Positions 1 to 12,266 are shown, counted from the first letter of the stretch. The stretch is 64,000 nt of DNA from Mesocentrotus franciscanus (GCA_037976565.1 CP137672.1:18438335-18502334); one strand, 5' to 3'. The notes: generated from the letters alone by a model not told the origin. Made by a program: numbers and translations.

Positions 1-331
1 AGGGGCTCTCCGCATTGTCACAACGTATTACCCCCTATCCCATCCCCTTTTCTTTTGTCTGATCAAGGAATATTAACTGATTGAATGAACTCTAATATGT
101 GTCGTCGACGGTAATATTTTTAGAAACAATCAAAAGTTTACCGTAGATTTTTTTTATTTTTTATTTTTTTAAATTTGAGCACGTCTCATACGTTTAAAGT
201 TCAGTTTATAGCTTGATTATCAATAATAATTGGTGGTAGATGTGGACGGCGCACATGGCTCATTGCTAGTCCAGGCCTATGATATCTTGTCGAGCGGATT
301 ATGATTTTCATTTCGCCGATGCTAACCGGCT

Positions 332-1393
332 GTAACAACCAGGGGCGGCGATTTCTTTTCATGACCGGGGGGACGAAATGCAAGGGACGAGGGAGCAGTT
401 ACGTAATGACCAAAAACGTTTAGGGAGGAAAAAAATCCGCATCACCACCATTCTTACATGAAGGCCCGCGGAACGTTTTTTTTTTTTGGGGCTAAAGTAT
501 TTACGATCAGGTAGAGCAAAGCAAGTTGAGCGTAAATTGGCGTGGGGTCCAGGGACAAAGCCCCATCGGGGGTGAAGGGACAGAGCCCCATGAAGATCAG
601 GGGTTTTAGGCATTTAATTAAGGTCAAATGAGCAACCAGGGGTCCGGCTTATGGCCCCGGTGGGGTCCAGGACGGAGCCCCGGAAGCTCAGGGTTTTAGG
701 CATTTAATTACGGTCAGATGAGCATATTTTGATACCTTATTTGTGTCACTGGCATGCAGGTCACTATTTGAAGTGGGGTCGGGGCGGACCCAGAAGCTAG
801 GGGTTTTAAGCATTTAATAACGGTCAGATGAGCATTCAGGGGCCCGCCTTAGGGCCCTGGTGGGGTCCAGGGGGTGGAGCCCCCGGAAGCTCAGGGAAAA
901 ATCTTGCCATTTCAGCAACATCTGTAAATCACTGTTATCGAATCAGAAATAAACCACATATATGAATTTTATTTGGGGGGCAACTGCCCCCAAGCCCCCC
1001 ATCAGTACGCCATCGCGAGGAAGCATAGTGAACGAGAGGGGTAAATGGGACGGAAGTGACTACCCCTCACAGTTTTTGAAGTTTTGTTGTATAAAAAAAC
1101 TATAGTATAAAAACAAGCAATATACTTTTTCACACTTCACTTTTCCACAATAGCTACAGTTTAAAGGATATTATGCGAGGGAGCGTAGCTCCCGAGTGAG
1201 AATATTTTTGCATTTTTATTTGTCTAAACGCTACACTCTTGGGCCCTCCAGGGCCTAAAAGTGTGTTGCAGTCGTCAGTCAGTATTTGCTATACATTTTT
1301 TGTGTGCACCTTTTCAAATTTTCAGGGGGACGATCCCCTAAAAATCGAGGGGACATGTCCCCCGTCCCCGGGATCGCCGCCCCTGGTAACAAC
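332..1393. mobile_element. Non-autonomous hAT-like DNA transposon with perfect 8-bp target duplication
   Basis: The element body is 340-1385 (1046 bp). It starts CAGGGGCGGCGAT and ends with the exact reverse complement ATCGCCGCCCCTG, giving a 13-bp terminal inverted repeat. The flanks 332-339 and 1386-1393 both read gtaacaac, a perfect 8-bp target site duplication. CAG...CTG termini with 8-bp duplications are diagnostic of the hAT superfamily. No transposase reading frame is visible inside, so it would have moved using an enzyme supplied in trans. The perfect duplication suggests a fairly recent insertion. Confidence 0.85.
540..900. repeat. Internal tandem repeat of the hAT-like element
   Basis: A unit containing gggttttaggcatttaat, then a ggtcaRatgagca stretch and a G/C-rich ggggtccaggg...agcccc block, recurs three times, starting near 598, 690 and 798. 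The copies differ by substitutions and length. It lies wholly inside the hAT-like element and is probably a subterminal or internal amplification. It does not look coding. Confidence 0.65.
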
Positions 1394-2159
1394 CACCAAG
1401 AACGGTGACTGCGTTTCCTGAGGTGGCGCGGCTACACTTTAGTGTTAGTGTTAGATCTAGAATGTAGGCTAGTCTAGATCTAACACTAAAGTCTAAACAG
1501 CATTTATCCCGTATCTATAATGGAATCATGTACCTTGAATTTTGCTTTGTAAATGTACATTCTAATTAAAAAAAGACTAAATAAATGCCTGGTTTAGGAA
1601 GATCAAATAGGCGCTTGTTCAGAATCATATCCCTACTTTGACCCCGTAACTCCGGCGTAGAGATACGCTACTAAAATAGACCAAAAAATCAAGTAAATAT
1701 TTATCTTTTCTTCAAATAATGGACATGATTTAAAATTCGTTATGTTTCTTACCTGTTTTGTGTCAATTTTCTTATCTTTTTGGGAGTACTTTTCCTAAAA
1801 AAGAAGACTTATAATATACACCTTCTCACTGCAAACTGCTGCAAAATACAAATTGCATACCGTACCGACCGACGAAAATCGTTTCATAATGTGAAAGAAG
1901 ATGTCATCTAAGACACACTTCTGCAAATATTTTCCCCAAAAAATGTTTTTAAAGACAAAAATTGATAAAAGAATACATAATTTGGGTTCTTTCTGTTGTA
2001 CGCAGAAAACCTAAATTTTGTATTCTTTCATCAATATTCGACTTCAAACACATTTGTTTTGAAAAACCTTGCAGAAATGTGTGGCTTTAATGACCCCCTC
2101 TTTCACATTTTAATACAATTTGAGTGACCTTTTGCCATCAAATGTTTGGGGCTCCCAAT
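1394..2159. other. Gene-free stretch with one small perfect inverted repeat
   Basis: No coding signal was recognised. The one clear structure is a perfect 16-bp inverted repeat, tagtgttagatctaga at 1446-1461 and its complement at 1473-1488, with an 11-nt loop. The rest is AT-rich sequence without repeats I could match elsewhere in the window. Confidence 0.5.
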
Positions 2160-2985
2160 ACTTTAGAGGGGCTTTTGGTGGCACTATGTTGACGTAAAAG
2201 CATTCTAACAGCAAACGTGATATCGCATCTCCAATTCATAACCTATCAGAACATAATAGAAAAATTGGGGGTAACTAGCCGTTCCCGAAGAGCCTAAGCG
2301 GATTCAAAATGCCACTTTTGGCAATGTTTGCAATTGCGCGCGTGCGTCGATTTTGAGGTTTAACGAACGTCTATGAGCTGAATTTATGTCGATAATGGAT
2401 AAAAGTGAATTCAAATTGCTAAGAATAGTATCAGCACCACAATACAGGTGATACAATTGAATTAATATATTCAGTATGGACGGCATACGCTAAACGCGCA
2501 CGCAATTTTTCTAAATATACAAAAAGGTCTAAAACGTGTAGTAAATTGATCCAATAAGCATTTTGACAAATTTTAGAGTTTGACGCACGCCTACGCGTCC
2601 GCCATCATGCGCGCGCGGACAAGGGTGTAACCAAAGACGTTTAAATATAACCAAAAGCTTACTCATGACGTCAAGTTTATGCATATCAAACATTCTTCAG
2701 AAATGACAATGTATGACGGAAATATGGTTATTAATAATTAACAAAAATTGGCGACTAGATGACGTCACGTACGCATCAGTAAATCTAAAATATCTCTTCG
2801 TTAGGATCAATTATTATGCATATGGCACATGTAATGAAAATTTCATTGTCACTAACCATGTTATTAATGAGATATGAAGCGAACAGAATCCAATCACAAA
2901 GCAAGGAAGAAAAAAAAGATTCTGACGAAATCAATAGGTGCTCTGCTACGCTACGCGGCAGATCACCAAAAAAGACGAGAATATA
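2160..2985. repeat. Dispersed repeat family R, copy 1
   Basis: Parts of this segment reappear at 18120-18545 and 23755-24112. Shared blocks include ggcactatgttgacgt, a block with gcgcgcgtgcg and gaggtttaacgaacgtc, a block with caaaaaggtctRaaacgtgt, and an end block reading tctgacgaaat...gctacgcgg. The copies keep different subsets of blocks, so they are decayed or differently deleted members of one family. No reverse transcriptase or transposase motif and no clear terminal repeats are visible, so the class is unknown. Confidence 0.6.
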
Positions 2986-3339
2986 TTATATTCTTTACAT
3001 GTATTGAATGTCAATTACTATAATTATAGAATCCATCTCCCGATGCTTAAAAGTAAGATATGTGTACATATGACATTCCGAAGTAAATAATACTCTTTAT
3101 TCTTTTTAAGCCAGCCTATCAATCAAAAATCCGTCTATTCCTTGTTGTATTTTGTATTTAGCTAATTCATCGACGAAAAGAAAACGAAGCCAGTAAGAAG
3201 GAAATGTGAATGTTCAGTTAATATGTTTTGATTTCTTCAGGTGTATTGTTTTTAAATGCTTAATCTCCCTAAGAGACTTCTGTTTTGAGAGGTCAATCTC
3301 GTATTTACATTTTACATTTCTTTATATATATTATGTGTA

Positions 3340-3638
3340 TGTACTTCTATATCTATATATATATAAATCTCTCTCTCTTTACATATATATCGTTCCTTAT
3401 TCTTTTATGTATCTTTCACTCTCTCGTTCGTTCTTTGATTCTTACTTTCTTTCTGTCCGTGTCTCTCCCTCTTTACATCTCTGTCTCTACTCAATCACTT
3501 CTGTTTCTCAACTGCGTCACTATCTCTCTCTCCCTCTGTCTCTCTCTCTCTTTCTCCGTCACTTATCTTATCCTCCCTCTTTGTTCTTCTCCTCCCCTCT
3601 CTCTCTCTCTCTGTATCTATCTCGCTAAATCTATACAG
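3340..3638. repeat. Pyrimidine-rich (CT)n low-complexity tract
   Basis: Nearly pure C/T on the + strand, dominated by ctctct runs with short ta-rich interruptions. It runs directly into the splice acceptor of the exon starting at 3639, so it probably forms the intron's 3' part, including an expanded polypyrimidine tract. Long open frames across it (Leu/Ser-rich) are by-products of the repeat. Confidence 0.75.
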
Positions 3639-3800
3639 CTTATGGATCTCCTCTTAAGTGGCCATGCTTTTACCGAGGATAGGCCCAAACTGAAAGCTTA
3701 CGTTGTTCGGTTTGAGCCACGACTTGGTCCAGAGCTCTTCGATGAGATATACCAAGAACCCTACAAGTGGGCCGATGAAAGCAAAGCCACAAAGAAATGA
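3639..3800 (+). CDS. Terminal exon of a glutathione S-transferase theta-like gene
   Basis: A 53-codon exon ends in TGA at 3798-3800. It begins right after a pyrimidine-rich tract ending tatacag, a good splice acceptor, and opens in phase 0. The peptide begins LMDLLLSGHAFTEDRPKLKA and continues to LGPELFDEIYQ and a Lys-rich end. The pattern of a short helix, a Gly, then RPKL followed about 16 residues later by LF-E resembles the C-terminal helix of theta-class glutathione S-transferases, which conjugate glutathione to electrophiles. Only the last exon is visible; no earlier exon was recognised in 1-3338, so the rest would lie beyond the window or be absent. Codon use and the clean acceptor favour a real exon. 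The family call rests on memory of the pattern; an unrelated C-terminal exon is possible. Confidence 0.5.
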   Translation, partial: LMDLLLSGHAFTEDRPKLKAYVVRFEPRLGPELFDEIYQEPYKWADESKATKK

Positions 3801-4320
3801 GCCCCTTAGCATGTTAAAGGCTTTCAGATGGGAGTTGTTAAGGGCTATAAATCCATCACATGTTGTTCTTAAAATTGCAACAATAGCATTTTTCTACACT
3901 GTTCTCATAAAATGTAATTTGTATGAAAACAATATGTATGTTGAAAGGATTGTTTTTTTTAATTTAAAATGGCCAATTTTTAATTGAATATTTTATTTTA
4001 TTTTGAACCTCCCAACGTCTGGCCAACTGGGGATGTTAAAGATTGTTTTCCGTTTTTAAGATTCGTGGCATGAAACGCAATTTGGCCATGCAGTAAATAT
4101 GGACACAGTGTGGGCAGAAATATTTGCTCTTTACTACTCCTGCAGATGGAATAATTATAGGGCTCTGAATCCGAGCCAAAACCACAACATTTGGAATGCC
4201 TCTCTGGAAAGAGATAGGAGTTTTCATCCATGTTTCAGTAATGAGTTTGAGTTTAATATTTTATGTTTCACATGTTACACATTTTACATTGCTTACACAA
4301 AATAAATGGTACTAACAAAC
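3801..4320 (+). other. Probable 3' UTR of the GST-like gene
   Basis: Downstream of the TGA at 3800 there is no further exon signal. A canonical AATAAA lies at 4301-4306, so a 3' UTR of about 500 bp is plausible. Short open frames here show no family resemblance. Confidence 0.35.
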
Positions 4321-5184
4321 AGACATGAATTCTATTGTCAAATATAAGAAAAGAAACAAAGGACCTCACATCTACTATTTTGCATGGAGTGTTAATTGAA
4401 AAATTGAACCAAAAGAAGAATAAAATATAAAAAGGGCCTATGGGGAAAGCAGCACTTATATGTATATTAGTAATAGGCCCCAAGGGTTACTGATATATAT
4501 ATATATATATTCTTTTAAAATAAAAGTAAAAAAGAACGTCGTTACACAGAAAGCAAGAAATAGAAGAAAAATGGTAATGTTAAAATAACCGGTGTGTCCT
4601 GCATTACTCATTACTTGTATTTTATGGTATAAAGTTTGGTCAGTCTGCTTATCCAGTTATCAGGGCCCCATCTTCTAAACAGTTACGATTAATCACAACT
4701 TATTTGCTATTGATATCAATCGCTACTATGTACTTAAGAAATAGGGTTGAACAAAAAAAATATTCAGAATGACATTTTATTTATCCTAGAATATGACTAT
4801 AGCTTTGCAATTTATTATATTTTTTAGGAGGAAGTCAGCATTTTAATTGTACATATACATTTCCAATACACTTTGACATAACAATGGTTTATATTAATGT
4901 TGGTTCCAAGAAAGTATCACCTAATTTGGTCTTGGGAGTTTGTCTAGCTAAGAATCAATACTGTATGCTAACCACTCTAAGTATAATACCTATAGTAGTA
5001 TATTCTTTGGCTAGAAAAGATGAGGTCATAATGATATATGTAAATCGTGAGTAATTATAACCGTGGTAGGAATATCATTTTTATCGAAAAACGTACAATC
5101 ATTTTTTTATGTTAATTTTTTTTTTAATAGGGATTCTTCCTTTACATTCTAAAACTGTTGCCCATAAAGTTCGAATATTTTTGT
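4321..5184. other. AT-rich spacer
   Basis: No coding signal. A short (TA)n run lies near 4493-4510. Nothing else was recognised. Confidence 0.4.
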
Positions 5185-5375
5185 TAACCTCTTTCCATGA
5201 AATAATTATTACAATATGGTTTATTCTTCATAATCAAAGTTTATATCTTCTCAGAACTATATTGATCAATCTCTACGGTTCTTTAGATTGATCAATGAAG
5301 TTTTTAGAAGATATAAACCTTATTTATGCAGAATGAACAATATTCTCTCAATCCCTTCGTGGAAAGAGGTAGCGA
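5185..5375. repeat. Foldback hairpin family H, copy 1
   Basis: Long imperfect inverted repeat. Inner arms pair ttgatcaatct with agattgatcaa. Outward, gtttatatcttct pairs with agaagatataaac, and the outermost acctctttcca pairs with tggaaagaggt. Arms are about 75-85 nt around a loop of about 10 nt. It lies about 300 bp downstream of the stop codon of GPCR1. Three relatives are at 10819-11003, 26005-26213 and 58443-58648. Confidence 0.75.
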
Positions 5376-5404
5376 AGAATTATTACAACCTTAATAGGCA
5401 AGAG

Positions 5405-5645
5405 ATTACATCTTATTTGATTTGATTTATTTACTTCCGTTTCAATATAAACGTATTCAAACATGTACAAAGTACATACAAATTCAATAATGACATAAAA
5501 CGATGTAATAAGATTATATAAGAGACAAACTAGAAATATTGAAGAACCGAGAATGAAAGCGAAACATTGTCGACCTAAATGTATACAATGAAACGAAGAA
5601 ACATTGTCAACATGAAGAATAGCTTGTGTAATGTAGGCCATTCTT
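5405..5645 (-). mobile_element. Possible non-LTR retrotransposon 3' tail
   Basis: Reading the minus strand, this segment ends in ...gaaacggaagtaaataaat followed by short caaat repeats. That resembles the 3' ends at 43641-43740 (aaatggaaataaataaaa followed by gaatt repeats) and 33743-33800 (aaaatgataatgaaa followed by gttgaaa repeats). Short tandem repeats at the 3' end are typical of CR1/L2-type elements. No coding remnant is seen. Confidence 0.35.
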
Positions 5646-5671
5646 CGACTTGCACGAATCAGAAATGCCGA

Positions 5672-6659
5672 TCATCTGATCATGGTGCATTGTCTCATAC
5701 AATTCGCACAGCAAAAAAGTCTCGCTTTACGGATAAGTTGTAATACTGCCTTCTTGTAATTTCTATTTACAAGACCGAATACGATAGGATTCAGCCAAAA
5801 ATTGCTGTATATTAACCAGTACACTGCCACTTCTAAACCAAGGTTCTGATTTAAAGAAATACAAACTAGCGTTTTCACAAAGGAGGGCATCCACACCAGA
5901 TAGCTGGCTCCAACCACAGCAGAAATTGTTATCGCGCTTTTCAACCTCTCCGATACATTATTTTGTCCCTTGTTATGCGCGTCATTTGAATCACATGATT
6001 CCAGGGCGATGTTTGATTGGCGGGCCATTTTATCCCTCTTCATCTGCGCACGTGCTATACATAAAACACGCACATTAAGAACAGTTGTTACAAGGACCAG
6101 AAATAGAGGTACTATTTGGTAGATCGTTATCATTCGATGAATGCATAGCTGGTCAGATCCATTGAAATCACATTTGTCAATGAGTGCAACATTAACTGAT
6201 CGTCCAACACCTAGTGTTGCTCCAAACATAAGAGCTAATAGTACCGACATGTTGATCCGCCTCACGGTGAGTGTGTTGTAATACTGGAGAGGGTGGGCTA
6301 CGGCTACGTAGCGGTCAATGGTAATAATCAGAAGGATAAATTGAGAAAATCCCAGGAAGGTTGTACAGATAGCCACAGCAACGTTGCATCTTATCAAAGA
6401 TGACCTTTAATATAGCTGTTCCTTTAAGAAGATTCAAGATTGCGAGTCCGTAACAGATTAATCCTCCAAAGATGTCACACGCTGCCAAAATTCGAAGGCA
6501 CAGACGAAGGTTGACGGTAAAAAGAGAAGTGTTGTAGGTTAGAACAATCAGGTGAAAAACATTAAATGTCACTGCAAAGATCACACCGAGGGACTCCATA
6601 AAAACAGCAACAATAACTGCCTCGAAATTCGGGTAGTAACTATCTGTTGCATTCGCCAT
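5672..6659 (-). pseudogene. GPCR1: rhodopsin-class seven-helix receptor, one frameshift
   Basis: Rhodopsin-class G protein-coupled receptor, expected in the plasma membrane; ligand unknown. The first frame begins MANATDSYYP at 6659, with an N-glycosylation site (NAT), helix 1 (FNVFHLIVL) and helix 2 (LRLCLRILAACD). Near 6404 the frame shifts by one base in an aaa run. A second frame carries helix 3 from SSLIRCNVAV with IDRY, helix 5, a charged loop 3, helix 6 (YLVWMP) and helix 7 (FWLNPIVF), to the stop at 5672. Apart from one base, the gene aligns end to end with GPCR2. There is no in-frame stop in either half. It could be a recent pseudogene, an allele, or an assembly error. An AG lies 14 bases upstream of the ATG, as in the paralogues. 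Confidence 0.85.
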
Positions 6660-9600
6660 TACAAGCCGTCCTAGTTTAATAACATTTCTAACTAAATGAT
6701 GGTTTTGATGTTAGGAGGAAACAGTTGGTCAGTTATGAACGCTAGTCGATGAACTGATTGTTTGTTGTAGATTATGTTCATTAATATCCCCCTAGACTGC
6801 AGTGATATTTTATTATACAGACACTCAATACACAGGTGATCTTTACCGTGCATCCTGTATAGCTTTGAATTACAAAAGATCGAGAGAAAATATACTGCCG
6901 ACTGAAAAAATAAACCAACATGTGACTTTTCCGGTTTCACGTCATTGCTTATTCCCCGGGAAAAGTGACTGGTACCATACAAAAGGATCGTTTATCACCG
7001 ATTAGGCCAAAAAAAAATCATTTGGTTGTCCTCAACCGCCCGCTTCTCATTTTCGGCCCGCTCGTATTTTTTTTTTTAAAGGTGATATTCATAGAAGAGC
7101 CCTAAATATGAAGATATTCATATCTACAGAAAGCTTATAAGCCATACAATAAGCTTGGATGACATTCAAACAATATAACACTTCCAAAAAAGCGAAATTA
7201 GGGTGAAAAAATCGCCCTATTCTCTGGGACAAATTTGCCCTATTGTCATCCGAAACGGCCTTTAGCTGTGACGTAGGAAAAGGGAGGCGTGGCTAGTGTG
7301 CCACTTCCGGGTATCTTGTAGAACGCATGTATAACATTATAAGGCTGAAAACACAGCTTCAACTTATGTGTTATTTTACCCTTACTATAGAATAAATTAT
7401 AATACAACATCGTTTGTAAGTTACTTCTCATTAATATTTCCATCTTGATATTCTAAGAAATGTATTATTTGTGAAATAAACGTTAAAAAATGGGAAAAGA
7501 AGGAAACTATGGCCGTGTCCCCGGCTTTGTTGTACAGCGAGCCTGCATAATGGGGATTTGGGTGCCGGCGATTTTACCACCATGTAGTTTCACTTTGACA
7601 TATCAGTCGGAGACTTCACCTCTTCCACTATGGAAAAAACAGTTAGTATTGATTTAATCATTATTATGAATAAAATAAAATTCAAACAAATCGAAGAATA
7701 TTTCATTTAGTCGATCGTATCATGGCTAGATTAGCTGGAAAAATCGAGGCGATTCTGCTGTTGTTACGATTCATCTGCGAGTAGTGCGGCTCTTGGCAGC
7801 CGCATTACCTACACGGCTGATCGCTGATTGAATTTAGTATCGCTGGCGGATTTACATTACCTGCGCGCACCATAACACACGTAAACGTGACTGCACTGCA
7901 CACCGCACACACACAGTACTATAACGCTTGCATTTCAGTCGCGATAGACGAAACCCTTACGAAACCTAACCAAAACAAAACGGCGAGAAATACACTATTC
8001 TATGTAATTATAGTTATCGACAAATGAAAATGGAGAAGAAACATTATTCATTGTTATGTCAAAGGAAATTCCACCTCGGAACATGATTCTACTATAGGTA
8101 ATTTTGTTTTGAAACACAGCTAGGTTGATTTTTCATACTATCTCCGTGTACATACAGCTCAGCTGGCAAGCTAAAGCCGGTGAAAAAGTTGAGTTGTAAA
8201 CAGTTATTTTACGGATATTGTCACTTTTTCAATGCTAATAATGACATGAATATTGACATTAGGATATGTTTCAGGACGGGAGAGGACAACTGTATGCCAG
8301 ATATTGACCATTCAGGCAATATTTCAATCGTTTTGAGAGAGTGGAACTGACATCGACTCTATGAACATTTGTGTGTAGATCGCAGTTAGTCTCTATAGCT
8401 GCGTGAAGCATATCCCGGCTCTGACGTCACTCACAAAGCCACTTTCCCTTAGGCGATTTCGTAGGTCAGGATAGAGTCAATTTAGTGAAATTTGATTTTC
8501 ATAAAACACAAAACTGCACACTTTCATGGCATGTTAGCTGCATAAATTGCTTTAATAACTCATTCAAACCAAAAATAAACTACTTTTATTTGATTTTATT
8601 TCCTATAAGTATCAACTTTAAAGATTTTTTTTTAAAGAATATACATATACTTTTGGAGCAATTTTAAACGCCAAACATAACATTTTATGCATGTTGCAAG
8701 GATCAAAATGTGTCCCGTCGCCAATTTGGTCCTTTTAGTACGCAATTATGTCTTTAATAGAGAAGAGGAGGAGTTTTCGGCCGGGTGGCAGTTTTCAGTG
8801 GGTCCGTTTTATGCGTGGTAAAATCACTTTAAAATACATAGCATAATACACATATCAAACACATACAAAACATATCAGAGTCACATGAGAACCACATTTG
8901 AAATGGAAAATGTATCCTTAAATATCACATTTTAGCGATGTCATCGGCAGTCCCGCTACCTGAATCTGAAAAATCGAATATCTTACGCGTGTCTGTAAGG
9001 AAGACGGGTACCAAAACCTGACCTGTATTTCAAGTATTTTTCAGATTTAGATCGCTATTTTCGTGTATCGCAAAGTCAAGAGTGTCTCCCGCACGTATTA
9101 AATCATTGCAGTCGGATAATGATTTATGATCACCACAGGGATAGTTTTGGCGCGGCGAGCTCTGGCGTGGGATACCTGCTCCGGCCGCACGAACAAACGA
9201 CGCGCGGGCGAACGAACGACGCGCGTGCGCGCTCCCTATAGACGTACGTACGTTTTACATGCAGACAAAAAATGCATCGCTATAGCCGAAAACTACCTCC
9301 GAAACAGCGAAAATGAAAATGAATATTGACATGGCAATTCATGATTTTTGGCCGGGATTCTTTTTGTGTTTAAATATTAATAATATTGGCTTCATGATTT
9401 GAACAAACAGTGAAAATAAATAGGAAGTAAAGAGTCCAAATGAAGAAGAAAACAAATGGAGAAAAAAAAAATCCGCCCGCCCGCCCCACTCCCGAAAAGC
9501 AATCGAGGACAATCAAACAACTTTTTTTTTTTTGGGGCCTTATTTGTATAACTTCAGAGTGGGTACTTGAAGGGCTCATATGCTTAAAATAAACCAATTA

Positions 9601-10818
9601 GACGTTCGAAAGGTTTTATATGTTTATGCAATTTATTATTTTATGTAATTTTATTAACGGTTAATGGTGCTTTATTCTGTAGACAATGCAATATCGAATT
9701 CTCGTTTTTCGTCCTGAACACCCTGGTCGTTTATCACATGCGACGAAAAAAAATCTCTGTATACCTTTAAGGAATTTCCTGGAAAACTAGACCATTTTTC
9801 TTCCATTTCCTTATGGAAATAGACCCAAAAAATATTTATGCTAAAGATTTGGGACAAAAGATAGATGAAAAATATATTCAATGTTGAAATACTGTATGAT
9901 GGACTGTTATTGTATAAAAGGTGAAGAAGAAAATCCTACGAAGTCAATTGTAACATAAATTTACTTTATTCGTGAATGTGCATTATATTGATAAGCTATT
10001 CAGTGGTGTATCCAGATATTGGACAACGGGGTGGGGGGCGTTGATTTGGGGCGTTAATTTAGATTAAGACTCATTTTAAAGTTGTAATTTTCTCCAATCT
10101 ACCTTTGAACAGACGGAGTAGGAGGAGCTGTACCCTTTGTTACATACCACCTGCATTTTATGTATTTTTTAATTACATACATACAAATATTACAAGAAAA
10201 GACACGAGTCTCCACTAATTGTGAAGGCTTAGTTATAATTATAAGCAATTGACAGTTGTTCATGCTTTATTTATTATACAGTTCATTAAGAAAGTCACAC
10301 CGTTGGTCATGTTTGACATATCAAAGATATATTTGTCGATGTTCAAGTCAATTATCAATTTAGATTTTAAAATCTTTGAACGATATCGTATTGGCGATAT
10401 TTGTCCGGTCGGACAATATACTCTGCTTCTCTCTTTGGAATTCCCTTGTTTAGTTGTTTGTGTGTGTTTCAGATATTTATGATTGATTGATATAGTACAA
10501 AGTCTGTTTAAATAATCTTTAAAAAATGTTGATATAAATATCAGTGCCATCTTTTTTTCCTTTTCAAAAAACTGCATCCTTCTTTCTCTCCCTCACTTTC
10601 CTTACTTTGAAATAAAATTATGCAAAATTTATACAGAAAACTATCAATGGTTAGGGCAATCATAGCATGTAGTTTAGGCTTCCGCCATTCTTAAAACATG
10701 GTAGGCAAGCTTTTATCCACTCCTGTGCAATTGCACCAGTGTTGCTTTTAAGAGCCCATGCACCCTAAAAAAAAAACAAGCTACACTGTTCCCCATTAAA
10801 TTGTAATAAGTTATCTGA
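6660..10818. other. Long gene-poor interval
   Basis: No convincing coding region in about 4.1 kb. A CpG-richer patch lies at about 9120-9260 (repeated acgacgcgcg motifs), and two others near 7740-7960 and 8930-9010; these might be regulatory or old repeat fragments. At about 10003, cagtggtgtatccag resembles a degraded hAT terminus. Short open frames here have no family resemblance. Confidence 0.4.
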
Positions 10819-11003
10819 ACTTTTTTAAGGAAACGAATGTGAAAACATTATTTATTCTTGATAGATAATGTTTATACCTTCTCAGAACTTTAGTGATCAA
10901 TCTGAAGAGTCGTGGGAGTGGATCAATTACGTTCTGAGAAGATATCAACTTTATCTATAAACAATAAACCATATGGTGACAATCATTTCAAGAGGTATGA
11001 ACA
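10819..11003. repeat. Foldback hairpin family H, copy 2
   Basis: Inverted repeat with well-conserved inner arms: accttctcagaac pairs with gttctgagaagat and tgatcaatc with ggatcaatta, around a G-rich loop (gagtcgtgggag). The outer arms are more diverged than in the other copies (ttatttattcttgatag against ctataaacaataaacc). It lies about 2.9 kb downstream of the GPCR2 stop codon. Confidence 0.7.
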
Positions 11004-12061
11004 AATATTCCAACTTTAGGGGCAACAGAGTAGTTCACCCTAAGGATAAATCACCCGTAGACAGGTATTGTTTCTTAGATAGTTTGCACTGACTGTGACT
11101 TTTCATATGTTAGAGAAACATGGAAAATACTGAAAGATCGATTGAAAGAACACACAAAAGTATCCATCTCATTGAGCAGTCACAGAACACGTCCTTAAAG
11201 GACATTGCAGGGATGTGCTCGGTGAAAATGTCAAAACTTGTAAAAGGGCCAAAATGTTGTATGACAATGCCAATGATAAAACAGAAATAGATAGTTTGAT
11301 ACAGATTGGTCACCGAAATAGTAGAAATACATTTCTTCATATTCAATCAACAAAAAGGTAATAAAGTATTTCATGTCATACCAATTCCAACATATCAATG
11401 AGTATCCAAGTTTCTTGCATAATTCAACATATAGAGATGGTACTCGAAAAGGAGGAATTCAGTTAAGATTAATCCATTACACTGTACAAGAAACAAAAAA
11501 TGTGGTCTTTGGAGACAGATGGTCACTAAAGCAGATTTGACTGTACCAAGACAGAATTAACGTTCAATGCATTGCGCGCTAAACGACCTACTGCATCGAA
11601 AGACAGTTGGCAAGGTCTCACTCGATATTCATTATAATTTTTCCCCCTCCATCTGCATACCTGGAAGGCAAATGAGGAAATACATGACTGTCATTACCAC
11701 AATTACGTGAATTAACAGTTCCAACCGGCCTATAAGCGGAAGAGATTATATTTCCTGTTTAAATAACAACAACAACTGCTGAATTATTACTTTCATATAC
11801 TCATTTCAATCGTAAATGCGTCACTTATCAATGAAGCACCAGGAACAGCTTTAATGTTTTGTGTAAAACGCCTTTATTTAGAAAAAAAGCGAAAATTGTA
11901 ATATTGTAAACTCAGGATATGTTCACTGTTTGAAGGTATGATATCCATTATACGACTACAGTCCTTGCTAAAGGGGTTTCTCCTTCTTCTGTTAATCTCT
12001 AAAGGTCTATAAATGCAGCCTATCACGAAGATCTGTATGTAGATCACCAGTTGTGTATGCA
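11004..12061. other. AT-rich spacer
   Basis: No recognisable gene. The part at about 11990-12061 probably belongs to the tail of the SINE-like element that follows. Nothing else could be matched within the window. Confidence 0.35.
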
Positions 12062-12266
12062 GACACACTAAACACGGGGTTACCCTTCTCTTTGCGAGAG
12101 GTGTAGTGTACTAACGTGCATAGGGTGTGACTCTCCTACACACGGGGCCTCCAGTTAACGTTCTGTCCGAGGAACGGAGTGTTTTGCCTGAAACCGATCA
12201 TGTACCGATAACAGAGGAGAGGGCGCGCTTACCGACAATGCGCCATACGGCCTCCTCATACAATAA
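12062..12266 (-). mobile_element. SINE-like element
   Basis: On the minus strand the segment starts gaggccgtatggcgcattgt, with a tRNA-like A-box region (tggcgcattgtcggtaagc) and a weaker B-box (atcggtttcaggc). Its body contains aggccccgtgtgtagg and gagaagggtaaccccgtg. I recognise this body as a pattern common in echinoderm DNA, but I cannot verify the family name. It has no coding capacity. Confidence 0.5.

Noticed and set aside
3206..3638. Long open frames rich in Ser, Leu and Tyr on the + strand
   Set aside because: They translate a CT- and TA-rich low-complexity tract in two frames at once; only the part after the acceptor at 3639 looks coding.
4099..4305. 68-codon open frame beginning MDTVWAEIF
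   Set aside because: No family resemblance; it lies in the presumed 3' UTR, and overlapping frames exist on the other strand.
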